A DNA stretch of 64,000 nt, from the NCBI RefSeq assembly GCF_900156175.1, contig NZ_FTMV01000006.1:124001-188000 (forward strand), in the 5' to 3' direction. The notes under the pieces were generated by a model. That model saw nothing but the letters and a program-made list of their open reading frames with translations. It was not told where the DNA came from and did not search any database. Shown here piece after piece: positions 53,495 to 62,013 of the stretch; the stretch's first letter is position 1, and every line of letters starts with the position of its first letter. This DNA comes from Janthinobacterium sp. TND4EL3 (GTDB lineage Bacteria > Pseudomonadota > Gammaproteobacteria > Burkholderiales > Burkholderiaceae_D). Both the position numbers and the translations under genes were made by a program.

Positions 53495-55591
53495 CTATTG
53501 CGCGCCCACCAGCGCCGTGACGCGGATGGTCTTGGTTTCCGGCACTTCCGCATGCGACAGCACCTTCAGCTGCGGCAAGGCGCGACGCAGGAAGCGCGAC
53601 AGCAGGGCGCGCAGCGGCGCCGGTACCAGCAGCACGGGCGTCAGGCCCAGCGCTTCCTGCTGCTGCGCGGCCAGGCCCGCCTGGTGGGCGATGGTGTCGG
53701 CCAGGCCCGGCTCGATGCCGGCGCCGTCGCCGCCATTGCCCATCGCCTGCATCAGCAGGCGCTCCAGGCGGCTGTCCAGGGTCATGACGGACAGCTCGGC
53801 CGCGCCGGGGAACAGCTGCTGCACGATGGCGCGGCCCAGGCCCACGCGCACCAGCGCCGTCAGGTCGTTCGGGTCCTGCGTATTGACCGTATGCTCGGCC
53901 AGGGTTTCGATGATGGTGCGCATGTCGCGGATGTGCACGCCTTCGGCCAGCAGGTTCTGCAGCACCTTCTGCAGGGTCGACAGCGACAGCATCTTCGGCA
54001 CCAGGTCTTCCACCAGGCGCGGCGACTCCTTGCCCAGGTGGTCGAGCAGCGACTGCACTTCGGCGCGGCCCAGCAGTTCCGACGCGTGCGAGGTGATCAG
54101 GTGGTTCAGGTGCGTGGCCACCACGGTGCCCGCATCGACCACCGTGTAGCCCATCGATTGCGCCTGGTCGCGCAAGCTGGCCTCGATCCACGTGGCAGGC
54201 AGGCCGAAGGCGGGGTCGGTGGTGGCCAGGCCGGGCAAGGTACCGCTGGCCATGCCGGGGTTGATCGCCAAAAACTGGCCGTTGTAGGCCTCGCCCACGC
54301 CCACTTCCACGCCCTTGAGGGTGATGCGGTAGGCCGAGGGCTTCAGTTCCAGGTTGTCGCGGATATGCACGGGCGGTGCCAGGAAGCCCACTTCCTGGGC
54401 GAATTTCTTGCGGATGCCTTTGATGCGCTTGAGCAATTCGCCACCCTGCGTCTTGTCGACCAGGGGAATCAAACGGTAGCCCACTTCCAGGCCCAGGGTG
54501 TCGACGGGCATGATGTCTTGCCAGCTGGCTTCTTCCTGCTCGGGCGCCACGGTCGCTTGCGGCACTTCGGCCGGCGCCTCGGCCGCCTCCTTCGCCTGCG
54601 CCCGCGACTTGCTGATCAGGTAGGCGGAACCGGCCAGCAGCGAGGCCAGCAGGATGAAGACCATGTTCGGCATGCCGGGAATCAGGCCCATGCCGCCGAT
54701 GATGCCGGCGGTAATGTACAGCACTTGCGGTTTCGCAAACAATTGACCGACCAGTTGGGTGCCGATGTCCTGTTCGCTGGCCACGCGCGAGACGACGATA
54801 CCGGCCGCCGTGGAAATGATCAGCGAAGGAATCTGCGCCACCAGGCCGTCACCGATGGCCAGCAGGGTGTAGTTCTTGAGCGCATCGGCAAAGCCCATGT
54901 CGTGCTGCAGCAAACCCACCAGCAAGCCGCCGACGATGTTGATGACGGTGACCATGATGCCGGCGATGGCGTCGCCGCGCACGTATTTGCTGGCACCGTC
55001 CATGGCGCCGTAGAATTCCGCTTCCTGCGCCACTTCCGTGCGGCGGCGGCGCGCCTCGTCCTCGCCGATCAGGCCGGCGTTCAGGTCGGCGTCGATGGCC
55101 ATCTGCTTGCCGGGCATGGCGTCCAGCGCGAAGCGTGCGCCCACCTCGGCGATACGGCCCGCACCCTTGGTGACCACCGTGAAGTTGATGATGGTCAAAA
55201 TGATAAACACGACGATACCGACCGTGTAGTTACCGCCAATCAAGAAGTGACCGAAGGCTTCAATGACTTTACCGGCCGCGTCGGCGCCCGTATGGCCTTC
55301 CGTCAGCACCACGCGCGTGGAAGCCACGTTCAGCGACAGGCGCAGCATGGTCGACACGAGCAAAATGGTCGGAAAGGCCATGAAATCGAGCGGCTTGACC
55401 GTGTACAGCGCCGTCAGCAGCACGATGATGGACAGCGCAATATTAAAGCTGAAGAAAATGTCGAGGATGAAGGCAGGCAGCGGCAGCACCATCATCGCCA
55501 GCAGCATGATGATGATGACCGGTGCGGCGATGCCCTTGCTGGCGTTGCCCTTCAATCCGCTGAGCCAGGCTGGCATGGTCAGGCCGTTCAT
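53495..55591 (-). CDS. flhA: flagellar export gate protein FlhA
   Basis: The 698-residue protein forms the nonameric export platform. About eight membrane helices fill residues 20-320, including the FHIPEP-type region (GAGRIAEVGARFALDAMPGK, QMAIDADLNAGLIGEDEARR). The cytoplasmic substrate-docking domain follows after a linker at about 330-365. The ATG overlaps the flhB stop (ATGA). Confidence 0.97.
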   Translation of the reverse strand: MNGLTMPAWLSGLKGNASKGIAAPVIIIMLLAMMVLPLPAFILDIFFSFNIALSIIVLLTALYTVKPLDFMAFPTILLVSTMLRLSLNVASTRVVLTEGHTGADAAGKVIEAFGHFLIGGNYTVGIVVFIILTIINFTVVTKGAGRIAEVGARFALDAMPGKQMAIDADLNAGLIGEDEARRRRTEVAQEAEFYGAMDGASKYVRGDAIAGIMVTVINIVGGLLVGLLQHDMGFADALKNYTLLAIGDGLVAQIPSLIISTAAGIVVSRVASEQDIGTQLVGQLFAKPQVLYITAGIIGGMGLIPGMPNMVFILLASLLAGSAYLISKSRAQAKEAAEAPAEVPQATVAPEQEEASWQDIMPVDTLGLEVGYRLIPLVDKTQGGELLKRIKGIRKKFAQEVGFLAPPVHIRDNLELKPSAYRITLKGVEVGVGEAYNGQFLAINPGMASGTLPGLATTDPAFGLPATWIEASLRDQAQSMGYTVVDAGTVVATHLNHLITSHASELLGRAEVQSLLDHLGKESPRLVEDLVPKMLSLSTLQKVLQNLLAEGVHIRDMRTIIETLAEHTVNTQDPNDLTALVRVGLGRAIVQQLFPGAAELSVMTLDSRLERLLMQAMGNGGDGAGIEPGLADTIAHQAGLAAQQQEALGLTPVLLVPAPLRALLSRFLRRALPQLKVLSHAEVPETKTIRVTALVGAQ

Positions 55592-56784
55592 GGTGTGCTT
55601 CCTTTATTCTTGTCTGCCGCGTCTGCCGCGGCCTTGATCTGCGATGCGGGGTCGAGCGGGTCGAGCTCGGGCGGCACGTCGAGTTTTTTCGGCTTGTCGG
55701 GACGCTGGCCGTGGCCGCTGCCATAGCTGCGCAGCTGGAACACGTAGGCCAGCACTTCGGCCACGGCGCCGTACAGCGCCTCGGGAATCTCGTCGCCGAT
55801 GTCCGTGTGCTTGTACAGGGCGCGGGCCAGGGCCGGCGCTTCCAGGATGGCGACCTTGTGCTCGCCGGCCAGCTCGCGGATCTTCGCCGCCACCTCGTCG
55901 ACGCCCTTGGCCACCACCTGCGGCGCGCCGCGCGAATTCTCGCCGTATTTCAGCGCCACCGCGTAGTGGGTCGGGTTGGTCACCACCACGTCGGCCGTGG
56001 GCACGTCGGCCATCATGCGGCGGCGCGACATTTCATGCTGCATCTGGCGGATCTTCGCCTTGATCTGCGGATTGCCGTCCGATTCCTTGGACTCCTGCTT
56101 GACTTCCTGCAAGGTCATTTTCATCTTGTTGGCGTAATGCCACATCTGGTAGGGGCCGTCGATGGCGGCGATCAGTCCCAGCGCGCCGACGATCAGCAGG
56201 AACGCCGTGATCAGCAGGCTGATCAGGTGAGCGGAACCGGCGCGCAGGGATTCGACCGACAGGCCCAGCACGGCGTCCTTCTGGTGCTGCATCACCATCC
56301 AGGCGACGACGCCGACGACGAGGGTCTTGGCGATGGCTTTCAGCAATTCCACCAGCGCATTCTTCGACACCATATTGCCCAGGCCGCGAATCGGGTTGAG
56401 CTTGCCAAAATTCGGGGTAAATGCCTTGGAACTGAACAGCCAGCCGCCCACCAGCAGCGGCGACGCCAGGGCCACGAGCATGATGGCCACGGCATAGGGC
56501 AGGCAGGTCAGCAGGACCGAGCCCACGTCGTAGCCGATACGCAACATCATCGCATCGGGATTGAGTATCTGCTCCCGGTCCAGCGACAGCCCGGAGACCA
56601 TGACGGCCGTCAGCCGCCGCACGATGGCGTCGCCGGCGAACCACAGGCAGCAGCCGGACGCCATCAGCACCGTAAACGTGGCCACTTCACGCGATCGCGG
56701 AACGTCGCCTTCCTCACGCGCCTGCTCGAGGCGCTTCGGTGACGCGGCTTCGGTCTTTTCTGCGTCGCTGTCTTCCGACATCAA
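55588..56784 (-). CDS. flhB: flagellar export switch protein FlhB
   Basis: The 398-residue protein has four membrane helices in residues 30-210. The autocleavage motif NPTH follows at about residue 270 (VVVTNPTHYAVALKYGENSR), then the FlhB_CC domain and a Lys/Pro-rich tail. Cleavage between Asn and Pro changes export from rod-hook to filament proteins under FliK control. Tandem ATG codons (56784, 56781) can both start it. Confidence 0.97.
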   Translation of the reverse strand: MMSEDSDAEKTEAASPKRLEQAREEGDVPRSREVATFTVLMASGCCLWFAGDAIVRRLTAVMVSGLSLDREQILNPDAMMLRIGYDVGSVLLTCLPYAVAIMLVALASPLLVGGWLFSSKAFTPNFGKLNPIRGLGNMVSKNALVELLKAIAKTLVVGVVAWMVMQHQKDAVLGLSVESLRAGSAHLISLLITAFLLIVGALGLIAAIDGPYQMWHYANKMKMTLQEVKQESKESDGNPQIKAKIRQMQHEMSRRRMMADVPTADVVVTNPTHYAVALKYGENSRGAPQVVAKGVDEVAAKIRELAGEHKVAILEAPALARALYKHTDIGDEIPEALYGAVAEVLAYVFQLRSYGSGHGQRPDKPKKLDVPPELDPLDPASQIKAAADAADKNKGSTP

Positions 56785-56840
56785 TCAACTCCGGTGAAGT
56801 CCTGCGGCCTGGCTAGGCGCAATACGGACTGGGCATGACG

Positions 56841-56869
56841 CATTATCGGTTCAATCATCACGACGCCAT
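56841..56869 (-). promoter_or_regulatory. motif upstream of flhB shared with fliL
   Basis: On the minus strand ATGGCGTCGTGAT (56869-56857) and CCGATAATG (56849-56841) lie 57-85 bp before the flhB start. Both strings recur exactly upstream of fliL, with order reversed. A regulator-binding role is inference. Confidence 0.4.
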
Positions 56870-56873
56870 CAAG

Positions 56874-56903
56874 GGAAAAGGAGGGCGAATCCCCTGCTTT
56901 TCC
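56874..56903. other. AT-stemmed hairpin upstream of flhB
   Basis: GGAAAAG (56874-56880) pairs with CTTTTCC (56897-56903); a further AGGG/CCCT pairing inside is separated by a G-G mismatch. It lies directly beside the shared flhB motif and could affect transcription into flhB from the upstream gene. It has no clear T run. Confidence 0.4.
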
Positions 56904-56951
56904 TTTGCCAGGATGAAACCAGGCGCCGCAGGCGCCCAATTCAGAGGGGAC

Positions 56952-57038
56952 CGAAAAATGGGCAGGACAAGGCGCAGCCCCGAAGACAGTACGAGTAGTA
57001 CGGCGAGCGGCTGCAACGCAGTCATGGCCATTTTCTCG
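56952..57038. repeat. imperfect palindromic element after the FAH-family gene
   Basis: Outer arms CGAAAAATGG (56952-56961) and CCATTTTCTCG (57028-57038) pair with one bulge. Inner arms GCGCAGCC and GGCTGCAACGC pair with a two-base bulge. The centre has two GTAC tetramers. It begins 6 bp after the stop of the FAH-family gene on the minus strand. It resembles the ycgR/fliE element in plan, with GTAC at the centre, though not in sequence. Confidence 0.5.
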
Positions 57039-57044
57039 TGGCCC

Positions 57045-58043
57045 CTAACGATTTTTTCGCGCCTCGGCCTGTTTCACCGTCTGCTCTATCGCGCCGAACA
57101 AGGATTTGCCGTCGTCGCCCAGCATTTCCAGTCGGACAACATCGCCAAACAGCAAGTACGGCGTGCCGGCCACGCCATCGGCGATCATCTCCTGGTTACG
57201 TCGCTCAACGATGCTGGAAAATCCCTTCTTGACTTCCTTGTTGGCGATACCGCCCGCGCTGACCACGCTGCCGGCGCGCGCATTGCGCGTCTGGCACAGG
57301 TGGGCGAGCAATTGCGGGTAATTGAAGGCCATGTCGGCACCCGCATGGGGCTGGCCCGTCAACTTGCCGTTCAGGCTGCAGCGCACGGCGTAATGCACCT
57401 TGCCGCCGCGCCAGGCGTCGCCCAGCTCGTCGGGCGTGATGGCGACAGGCGAGCAGGCCATGGCCGGCTTGGCCTGCAAGTAGCCGTAGCCGCCGGCCTG
57501 CTCGTCGGGCGCCAGGTTGCGCAGGGTGATGTCGTTGACCAGCATCAAGAGCTTGATGTTCAGGTGCGCCTGGTCCGGCGTCGAGCCCATGGCCACGTCG
57601 TCCGTGATGGCGGCGATGCCCGCCTCGTAGTCGATGCCCCACTGCTCGTAGGCCAGGGTGATGTCGTCGTGGGCGCCAAGGAAATCGTCGCTGGCGCCCT
57701 GGTACATCCGTGGCGCGTCGCGCAAGTTGGCGGGCGCGTCAATGCCTGCCGCCTTGCAGGCCCGCTCGATCTGCTGCAGGTAGGACGCGCCGGCCACGCG
57801 CAGGCTGGTGCGCGGCAAGGGCGCCATGCAGTTGGCAGGATCGAACTCGAAGGCCCGGTGGCCGCGTCCGCTATTGATGGTCTGGTACAGCAAATCGAGC
57901 TGGGGGGCGATGAAACTCCAGTCATCGAGCGCCTTTTGCAGGGTCGGGGCGATGCCGTCGGCCAGATGGGCCGTTTTCAGGTCGCGCGAGACGACCGCCA
58001 GCTGGCCATCGCGCGTGCCATCCTTCAGTGTAGCTAATTTCAT
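57045..58043 (-). CDS. fumarylacetoacetate hydrolase family protein
   Basis: The 332-residue protein matches the FAH family: VAGASYLQQIERACKAAGI near the start of the fold, acidic metal-binding residues in GIDYEAGIAAITDDVAMG, and RNARAGSVVSAGGI later. It has the longer form with an N-terminal domain (KDGTRDGQLAVVSRDLKTA), as in many betaproteobacterial FAH-like enzymes. The exact substrate is unknown, since no tyrosine-degradation neighbours are present. Confidence 0.86.
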   Translation of the reverse strand: MKLATLKDGTRDGQLAVVSRDLKTAHLADGIAPTLQKALDDWSFIAPQLDLLYQTINSGRGHRAFEFDPANCMAPLPRTSLRVAGASYLQQIERACKAAGIDAPANLRDAPRMYQGASDDFLGAHDDITLAYEQWGIDYEAGIAAITDDVAMGSTPDQAHLNIKLLMLVNDITLRNLAPDEQAGGYGYLQAKPAMACSPVAITPDELGDAWRGGKVHYAVRCSLNGKLTGQPHAGADMAFNYPQLLAHLCQTRNARAGSVVSAGGIANKEVKKGFSSIVERRNQEMIADGVAGTPYLLFGDVVRLEMLGDDGKSLFGAIEQTVKQAEARKNR

Positions 58044-58090
58044 GTACGGAAAACTTCGTCAAATGCGGGCAATAGGAGGCTAAAGACGCC

Positions 58091-58113
58091 AAAAAGCCGG
58101 GAAAACCCGGCTT
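58091..58113 (-). terminator. rho-independent terminator of rsuA
   Basis: On the minus strand AAGCCGGG, loop TTTT and CCCGGCTT are followed by TTT, 16 bp past the rsuA stop. Confidence 0.9.
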
Positions 58114-58128
58114 CGGCGCTGTGGGACG

Positions 58129-58839
58129 TTATGCCAGGAGGGCGATCTGTTCAGGCGTGAGGTAGCACCACTCGCCTTCGGCGATGCCCAGCGATTCCAG
58201 GGGCAGGCTGCCGATGGCGGAACGGTGCAGCGCGCTGCAATGGTTGCCGGCGGCCGCCAGCATGCGCTTGACCTGGTGGTATTTGCCCTGTTCGAGCACG
58301 ATTTCGAGCTGGAATTCTCCGCGCTTGACGCAGACGAGGGCCGCCAGCGGGGCCGGTTCGTCGTGCAACTGCACGCCGGCCAATAGCTGCGCCACCAGCT
58401 CATCGGTCACGGGTTCTTGCGTCGTGGCCTGGTAAATCTTGGGAACGTGACGCTTCGGCGACGATTGTGCATGGATAAACGCCCCATCGTCGGACATCAG
58501 CAGCATGCCGGTCGTGTCATGGTCGAGCCGGCCGACGGGCTGGACTTCGCGCCAGCTGAACTGTTCCGGCAGCAGGGTCAGCACGCCAGGGTGATGGCTG
58601 GGCTTGCGCGAGCATTCGAAGTTGGCGGGCTTGTACAGCGCCAGATACAGGTGTTCGCGGTAGACCCACTCTTCCTCGAAGACGTGCAGCACCAGGCCTT
58701 CGGTCTCGACGGTGGTGCGGTAATTGGTCTGGGTGACGCCATCGATGACGACGTCGCCATCATCGATAAGGGAACGGCAATACTTGCGGGTGCCAAAGCC
58801 CTGCGATTGCAGGATGCGGTCTAGGGATAATTTACTCAT
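58129..58839 (-). CDS. rsuA: 16S rRNA pseudouridine synthase RsuA family
   Basis: The 236-residue enzyme has an N-terminal S4 domain (SLDRILQSQGFGTRKYCRSL) and the catalytic GRLDHDTTGMLLMSDDG with its Asp in RLDHDTTG. The family isomerises U516 of 16S rRNA in E. coli. The start MSKLSLDRIL at 58839 fits the family; the frame is open upstream but reads a non-coding Ala/Arg-rich shadow. Confidence 0.9.
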   Translation of the reverse strand: MSKLSLDRILQSQGFGTRKYCRSLIDDGDVVIDGVTQTNYRTTVETEGLVLHVFEEEWVYREHLYLALYKPANFECSRKPSHHPGVLTLLPEQFSWREVQPVGRLDHDTTGMLLMSDDGAFIHAQSSPKRHVPKIYQATTQEPVTDELVAQLLAGVQLHDEPAPLAALVCVKRGEFQLEIVLEQGKYHQVKRMLAAAGNHCSALHRSAIGSLPLESLGIAEGEWCYLTPEQIALLA

Positions 58840-59097
58840 GGGCGTGACTGTACCAGAAGCGGCTGGCAGCGTGAAGCGGCGCCGCGCGCCGCCTGCGCCA
58901 GGGATGGCGCAGCAGGAAACCATGACACAGGCAGAAATATAAAAAAGAACAAGGTGAGATTTGGCGGCAAATGGCCAATTCCTTTGAGATATATCAAGCG
59001 CTCGGAATATCGGATTGATAGACTGAAACTTCGTTAGGAATCCGCCTAACGTGCTTTAGGAATTATGTCAGCAGCCACGACCTCACAAGGATATCGT

Positions 59098-59472
59098 ATG
59101 AAGCACATCAACACCATTGCCTTACAAGGCAGCATCGCCGACATGCGCAGCCGCATGGCCGCCGAACAGAGCGCCATGCATAAAGTTCATCTGGGCCTGG
59201 CGCGCTGGCGCGGCGCCCTTCCCGCGCAGGACACAGACGGGCCGGCGCCGGACGACAGCCCCGCTCCGGCCAGCCAGGCACGCTGGCATGCCGAAGCCCA
59301 ATGCCATTTCATGTGCTGGCTGGAACAGGGCGGCTTTGCCCTGGCGGAAGAGGAAGCGGAACAGGCGGCAGCGCCAGCGTCCGCGGCGCACGGCGCAAAG
59401 GGAGCCAGCGCGCAGGCTAAGCCATCCACCGCCCCGATCTTGCCTGCGCATTGCGACGACTGCGCCGCCTGA
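59098..59472 (+). CDS. small protein of unknown function
   Basis: The 124-residue protein starts MKHINTIALQGSIADMRSRM, with AAGGA 7 nt upstream. An ATG at 59065 in frame lacks a Shine-Dalgarno. The first 60 residues look helical and conserved in style; the remainder is Ala/Pro/Glu-rich. It ends in CDDCAA. No signal peptide or known domain is visible. The 5' region (58930-59060) is AT-rich and may hold its promoter. Confidence 0.55.
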   Translation: MKHINTIALQGSIADMRSRMAAEQSAMHKVHLGLARWRGALPAQDTDGPAPDDSPAPASQARWHAEAQCHFMCWLEQGGFALAEEEAEQAAAPASAAHGAKGASAQAKPSTAPILPAHCDDCAA

Positions 59473-59581
59473 GGCGCAACACCCGGCTCCCATGCCCTGC
59501 CTTCGCATGCACGCCCACCACCGCCATCCGGCCCACGCCGCGGCAGCCACGACGTCCAGGTCATCCGCGACGTCGACGCAC

Positions 59582-59613
59582 AAAAGGAAACGGCGGCATT
59601 GCGCCGCCGTTCC
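59582..59613 (-). terminator. rho-independent terminator of the candidate small RNA
   Basis: On the minus strand GGGAACGGCGGC, a short loop and GCCGCCGTTTCC pair over 12 positions (one G-T), followed by TTTT (59585-59582). On the plus strand there is no T run, so it serves the minus strand only. Confidence 0.75.
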
Positions 59614-59794
59614 CAAGCCCCAACGGGACTTTAGTGAGGAATGTAAATTCACTCAAAACCACATCTGCGATGCGGCGAGTAGTTCCAGGACCTGCCCATC
59701 AAAGTACTGACAACATAGTAGATATATCGCCCCTCCTTGAAAAGAACTACGCTTTCACTATAGCCCAGTAGGGGCGATTTTCAAGGCAAATTGC
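59582..59794 (-). ncRNA. candidate Fur-regulated small RNA, about 210 nt
   Basis: A minus-strand transcript would start near 59794, just after the promoter at 59801-59830, and end at the terminator at 59582-59613. Its 5' part carries two alternative 9-bp helices (see findings) around an AAGGAGG-like stretch. Its only AUG-led frame of note is five codons, so it is more likely an RNA than an mRNA. Fur-controlled regulatory RNAs are established elsewhere (RyhB, NrrF). No homologue is asserted here. Confidence 0.45.
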
Positions 59795-59797
59795 CAT

Positions 59798-59830
59798 CTT
59801 ATTGAAAATCATTCTCGATTAGCTTATCAA
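59798..59830 (-). promoter_or_regulatory. sigma70-like promoter overlapped by a Fur-like box
   Basis: Read on the minus strand: -35 TTGATA (59830-59825), an 18-bp spacer and -10 TTCAAT (59806-59801). The plus-strand 19-mer at 59798-59816 (CTTATTGAAAATCATTCTC) agrees with the classical Fur box at 14 of 19 positions and covers the -10 and most of the spacer, the usual place for Fur repression. Confidence 0.5.
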
Positions 59831-59849
59831 GTTACTACGAGAGATATCT

Positions 59850-60848
59850 TCAACGCAACGCCGGTTGCGCCTGCTGCGCGGCTGCCTTCATGGCGCCCGC
59901 GCCCATGGCGGCGCCGAATTTCTTCAGTACCCGCTCCGGCAAGCCTTCGTGCTGCGTGTAGTCGACGATGTCTTCCGCCTTGACGACGTCGCGCGCCACG
60001 CTGTCGACCGTGCCGAAATCGTCGGCCAGGCCCATTTCCACGGCTTTCGCCCCCGTCCAGTACAGGCCCGAGAAGGTGTCCGGCGTTTCCTTCAGGCGCT
60101 TGCCCCGTCCCGCCCGCACCACCTCGATGAACTGCTGGTGGATTTCATTGAGCATGCCCTGCGCATGGGCCTTGTGCTTGTCGGTCAGGGGGCTGAACGG
60201 GTCCATGAAGCCCTTGTTGTCGCCGGCCGTCAGCAAGCGGCGCTCGACGCCCACTTTTTCCATCACGCCCGTAAAGCCGAAGCCATCCATCAGCACGCCG
60301 ATGGAGCCGACCACGCTGGCCTTGTTGACATAGATGCGGTCGGCGGCGGCGGCGATGTAATAGCCGCCCGAAGCGCACATTTCATCGACCACCACATATA
60401 AAGGCTTGTCCGGATAGCCCTTGCGCAGGCGCTGCATCTCGTCGACGATCATGCCCGCCTGCACGGGGCTGCCGCCCGGACTATTAATATGCAGCACCAC
60501 GGCCACGGAGCCGGCGTCGGAAAAGGCCTTGTCCAGCGCGGGGATGACGACGGCGGCCGAACCGGCGCCTTCGGACTCGATGGCGCCGCTGATGTCGATC
60601 AGGGCCGTGTGGCGGCCCAGGGTTTCACTGTCGTCGGCCGTGTTGTAGTCATAAAACACCCACAGGGCGAACAGCACGATCAGCAGGCCGAAGATCTTGA
60701 AGAAGATGCTCCAGCGGCGGTGCGCGCGCTGCTCTTGCAACGTGGCAAATACCAGTTTTTCCAGCACGTCGCGTTCCCAGTGGCCGGCAGGGGCGCCGTT
60801 GCCGGCGGCCGCACCACTGTCCAGCTTGTCATTCGTGTTATCGCTCAT
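59850..60848 (-). CDS. sppA: signal peptide peptidase SppA, short (36K) type, S49 family
   Basis: The 332-residue protein is anchored by one helix at about 49-67 (FFKIFGLLIVLFALWVFY) with its protease domain in the periplasm. The nucleophile is Ser160 in DEMCASGGYYIAAAADRIY; the oxyanion region is VLHINSPGGSP, and GSIGVLMDGFGF follows. It degrades signal peptides left in the membrane. It is followed upstream by the Rieske and HAD genes on the same strand. Confidence 0.92.
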   Translation of the reverse strand: MSDNTNDKLDSGAAAGNGAPAGHWERDVLEKLVFATLQEQRAHRRWSIFFKIFGLLIVLFALWVFYDYNTADDSETLGRHTALIDISGAIESEGAGSAAVVIPALDKAFSDAGSVAVVLHINSPGGSPVQAGMIVDEMQRLRKGYPDKPLYVVVDEMCASGGYYIAAAADRIYVNKASVVGSIGVLMDGFGFTGVMEKVGVERRLLTAGDNKGFMDPFSPLTDKHKAHAQGMLNEIHQQFIEVVRAGRGKRLKETPDTFSGLYWTGAKAVEMGLADDFGTVDSVARDVVKAEDIVDYTQHEGLPERVLKKFGAAMGAGAMKAAAQQAQPALR

Positions 60849-60889
60849 AATTCACTTCGCTCACATTGCAAAAAGGCCGGCACCAGGCA

Positions 60890-61267
60890 TCAGGCCGGCA
60901 CAGGCCTGACATAGTCATCGGGCTGCCAGTACAGTTGGCCATCGCGCTCGGCCACGGGAATCGGACGCAAGCGGCCGCCCTTGCAGGGGCCGCCCGCGCA
61001 CAAGCCGCTTTCCGGCACATAGATGGCGCCATGCGTCGAACACATCAGGTAAAGTCCGCTCGACTCGAAAAACTCGCCCTCGGCCCAGTCCAGCTCGATC
61101 GGCACGTGGGCGCAGCGGTTCAGGTAGCCATACGCCCTGCCGCCATGGCGCACGACAAAGCCTGTCGTCGCTTCGCCGCCGGCCAGCACGGGAAAACGCA
61201 CGCCCTTGCCGCCGTCGGCCACGGCGTCGGCGGCGCAAATGAGCACTTCCAGCACAGCGCCCATCAT
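60890..61267 (-). CDS. Rieske-type [2Fe-2S] protein
   Basis: The 125-residue protein binds a Rieske cluster through Cys52 and His54 (NRCAHVPIEL) and Cys76 and His79 (MCSTHGAIY). It is small and has no oxygenase partner nearby, so an electron-transfer or assimilatory role is all that can be suggested. Its start overlaps the HAD stop (ATGA), and it lies just upstream of sppA. Confidence 0.85.
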   Translation of the reverse strand: MMGAVLEVLICAADAVADGGKGVRFPVLAGGEATTGFVVRHGGRAYGYLNRCAHVPIELDWAEGEFFESSGLYLMCSTHGAIYVPESGLCAGGPCKGGRLRPIPVAERDGQLYWQPDDYVRPVPA

Positions 61268-61923
61268 GCGTGCTCACTGAGCCATTGATGCAGGTCGGCC
61301 ACCGTGGCGGCCGAATACAGGGGTTTGCAAGCCTGCAACTGCTCGACGGGATGCGCTCCATACTCTACGGCAATACCGGCCGCCCCTGCATTGCTTGCCA
61401 TCAATAAATCATGGCTGGTGTCGCCGATCATCACGGTGCGGCGCATATCCTGGCCCAGCTCGCGCGTCAGCTCCTGCAGCATGGCCGGATGGGGCTTGGA
61501 GAAAGTTTCATCCGCGCAACGTGTCGCATCGAACAGGGACAGCAGCTTGACGGCGTTCAGCGAACGGTTCAGGCCGACGCGGCTCTTGCCCGTGGCGACG
61601 GCAAGAAAATACGCCTGCTGCGACAATTCCAGCAGCATTTCATGCACGCCCGGAAACAGGGCCAGTTCATGGTCGCGCGACAGATAGTGATAACGGTAGC
61701 GCTCGGCCATGCGCGCATGGTATTTCGGCTCCACGTCCGGCATCGCCAGCTGCATGGCTTCCTGCAAGCCCAGGCCGATCACGTGCGAGGCTTGCAATTC
61801 GGTGGGAACAGGCAAGCCCAGGTCTTTGGCCGACGCCTGGATGCACTTGACGATGGTCGAGGTACTGTCTATCAGGGTGCCGTCCCAATCGAAGACGATC
61901 AGATCAAATTGCTTTCTTGCCAT
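61264..61923 (-). CDS. HAD-family hydrolase, phosphoglycolate phosphatase-like
   Basis: The 219-residue enzyme begins LIVFDWDGTLIDST, the DxD nucleophile motif. The later Ser/Thr (AVATGKSR), Lys (FSKPHPAML) and acidic (MIGDTSHDLLMA) motifs follow, with a helical cap between. The substrate may be 2-phosphoglycolate or another small phosphate. In Burkholderiales a HAD gene often follows rluC, as here. Confidence 0.88.
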   Translation of the reverse strand: MARKQFDLIVFDWDGTLIDSTSTIVKCIQASAKDLGLPVPTELQASHVIGLGLQEAMQLAMPDVEPKYHARMAERYRYHYLSRDHELALFPGVHEMLLELSQQAYFLAVATGKSRVGLNRSLNAVKLLSLFDATRCADETFSKPHPAMLQELTRELGQDMRRTVMIGDTSHDLLMASNAGAAGIAVEYGAHPVEQLQACKPLYSAATVADLHQWLSEHA

Positions 61924-62013
61924 GTTTTCCGACGACCCAGCCGCCGGCTCCTTGAGAATGAATGATGGCGACTGACTACCTTGTGGGTAGCGTCGCGCGC
62001 ACGCGTTTGATGA

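Larger units (their letters stand above)
59473..59849. other. 377-bp gap holding a candidate small RNA gene
   Basis: There is no protein-coding gene here. The first 110 bp are GC-rich. From about 59620 the base composition turns AT-rich, unlike the neighbours. The minus strand carries a promoter-like pair, a Fur-like box, inverted repeats and a terminator, listed separately. Confidence 0.55.

Noticed and set aside
59705-59722. A five-codon leader peptide (MLSVL) in the candidate small RNA
   Set aside because: The AAGGAGG-like stretch is about 15 nt from the ATG, too far for efficient initiation, and five codons give no coding evidence.
59726-59786. An H-type pseudoknot from the A-B-A'-B' pairs
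   Set aside because: There are no linker bases between A and B or between A' and B', so a pseudoknot with two full 9-bp stems is sterically impossible. Alternative hairpins are more reasonable.
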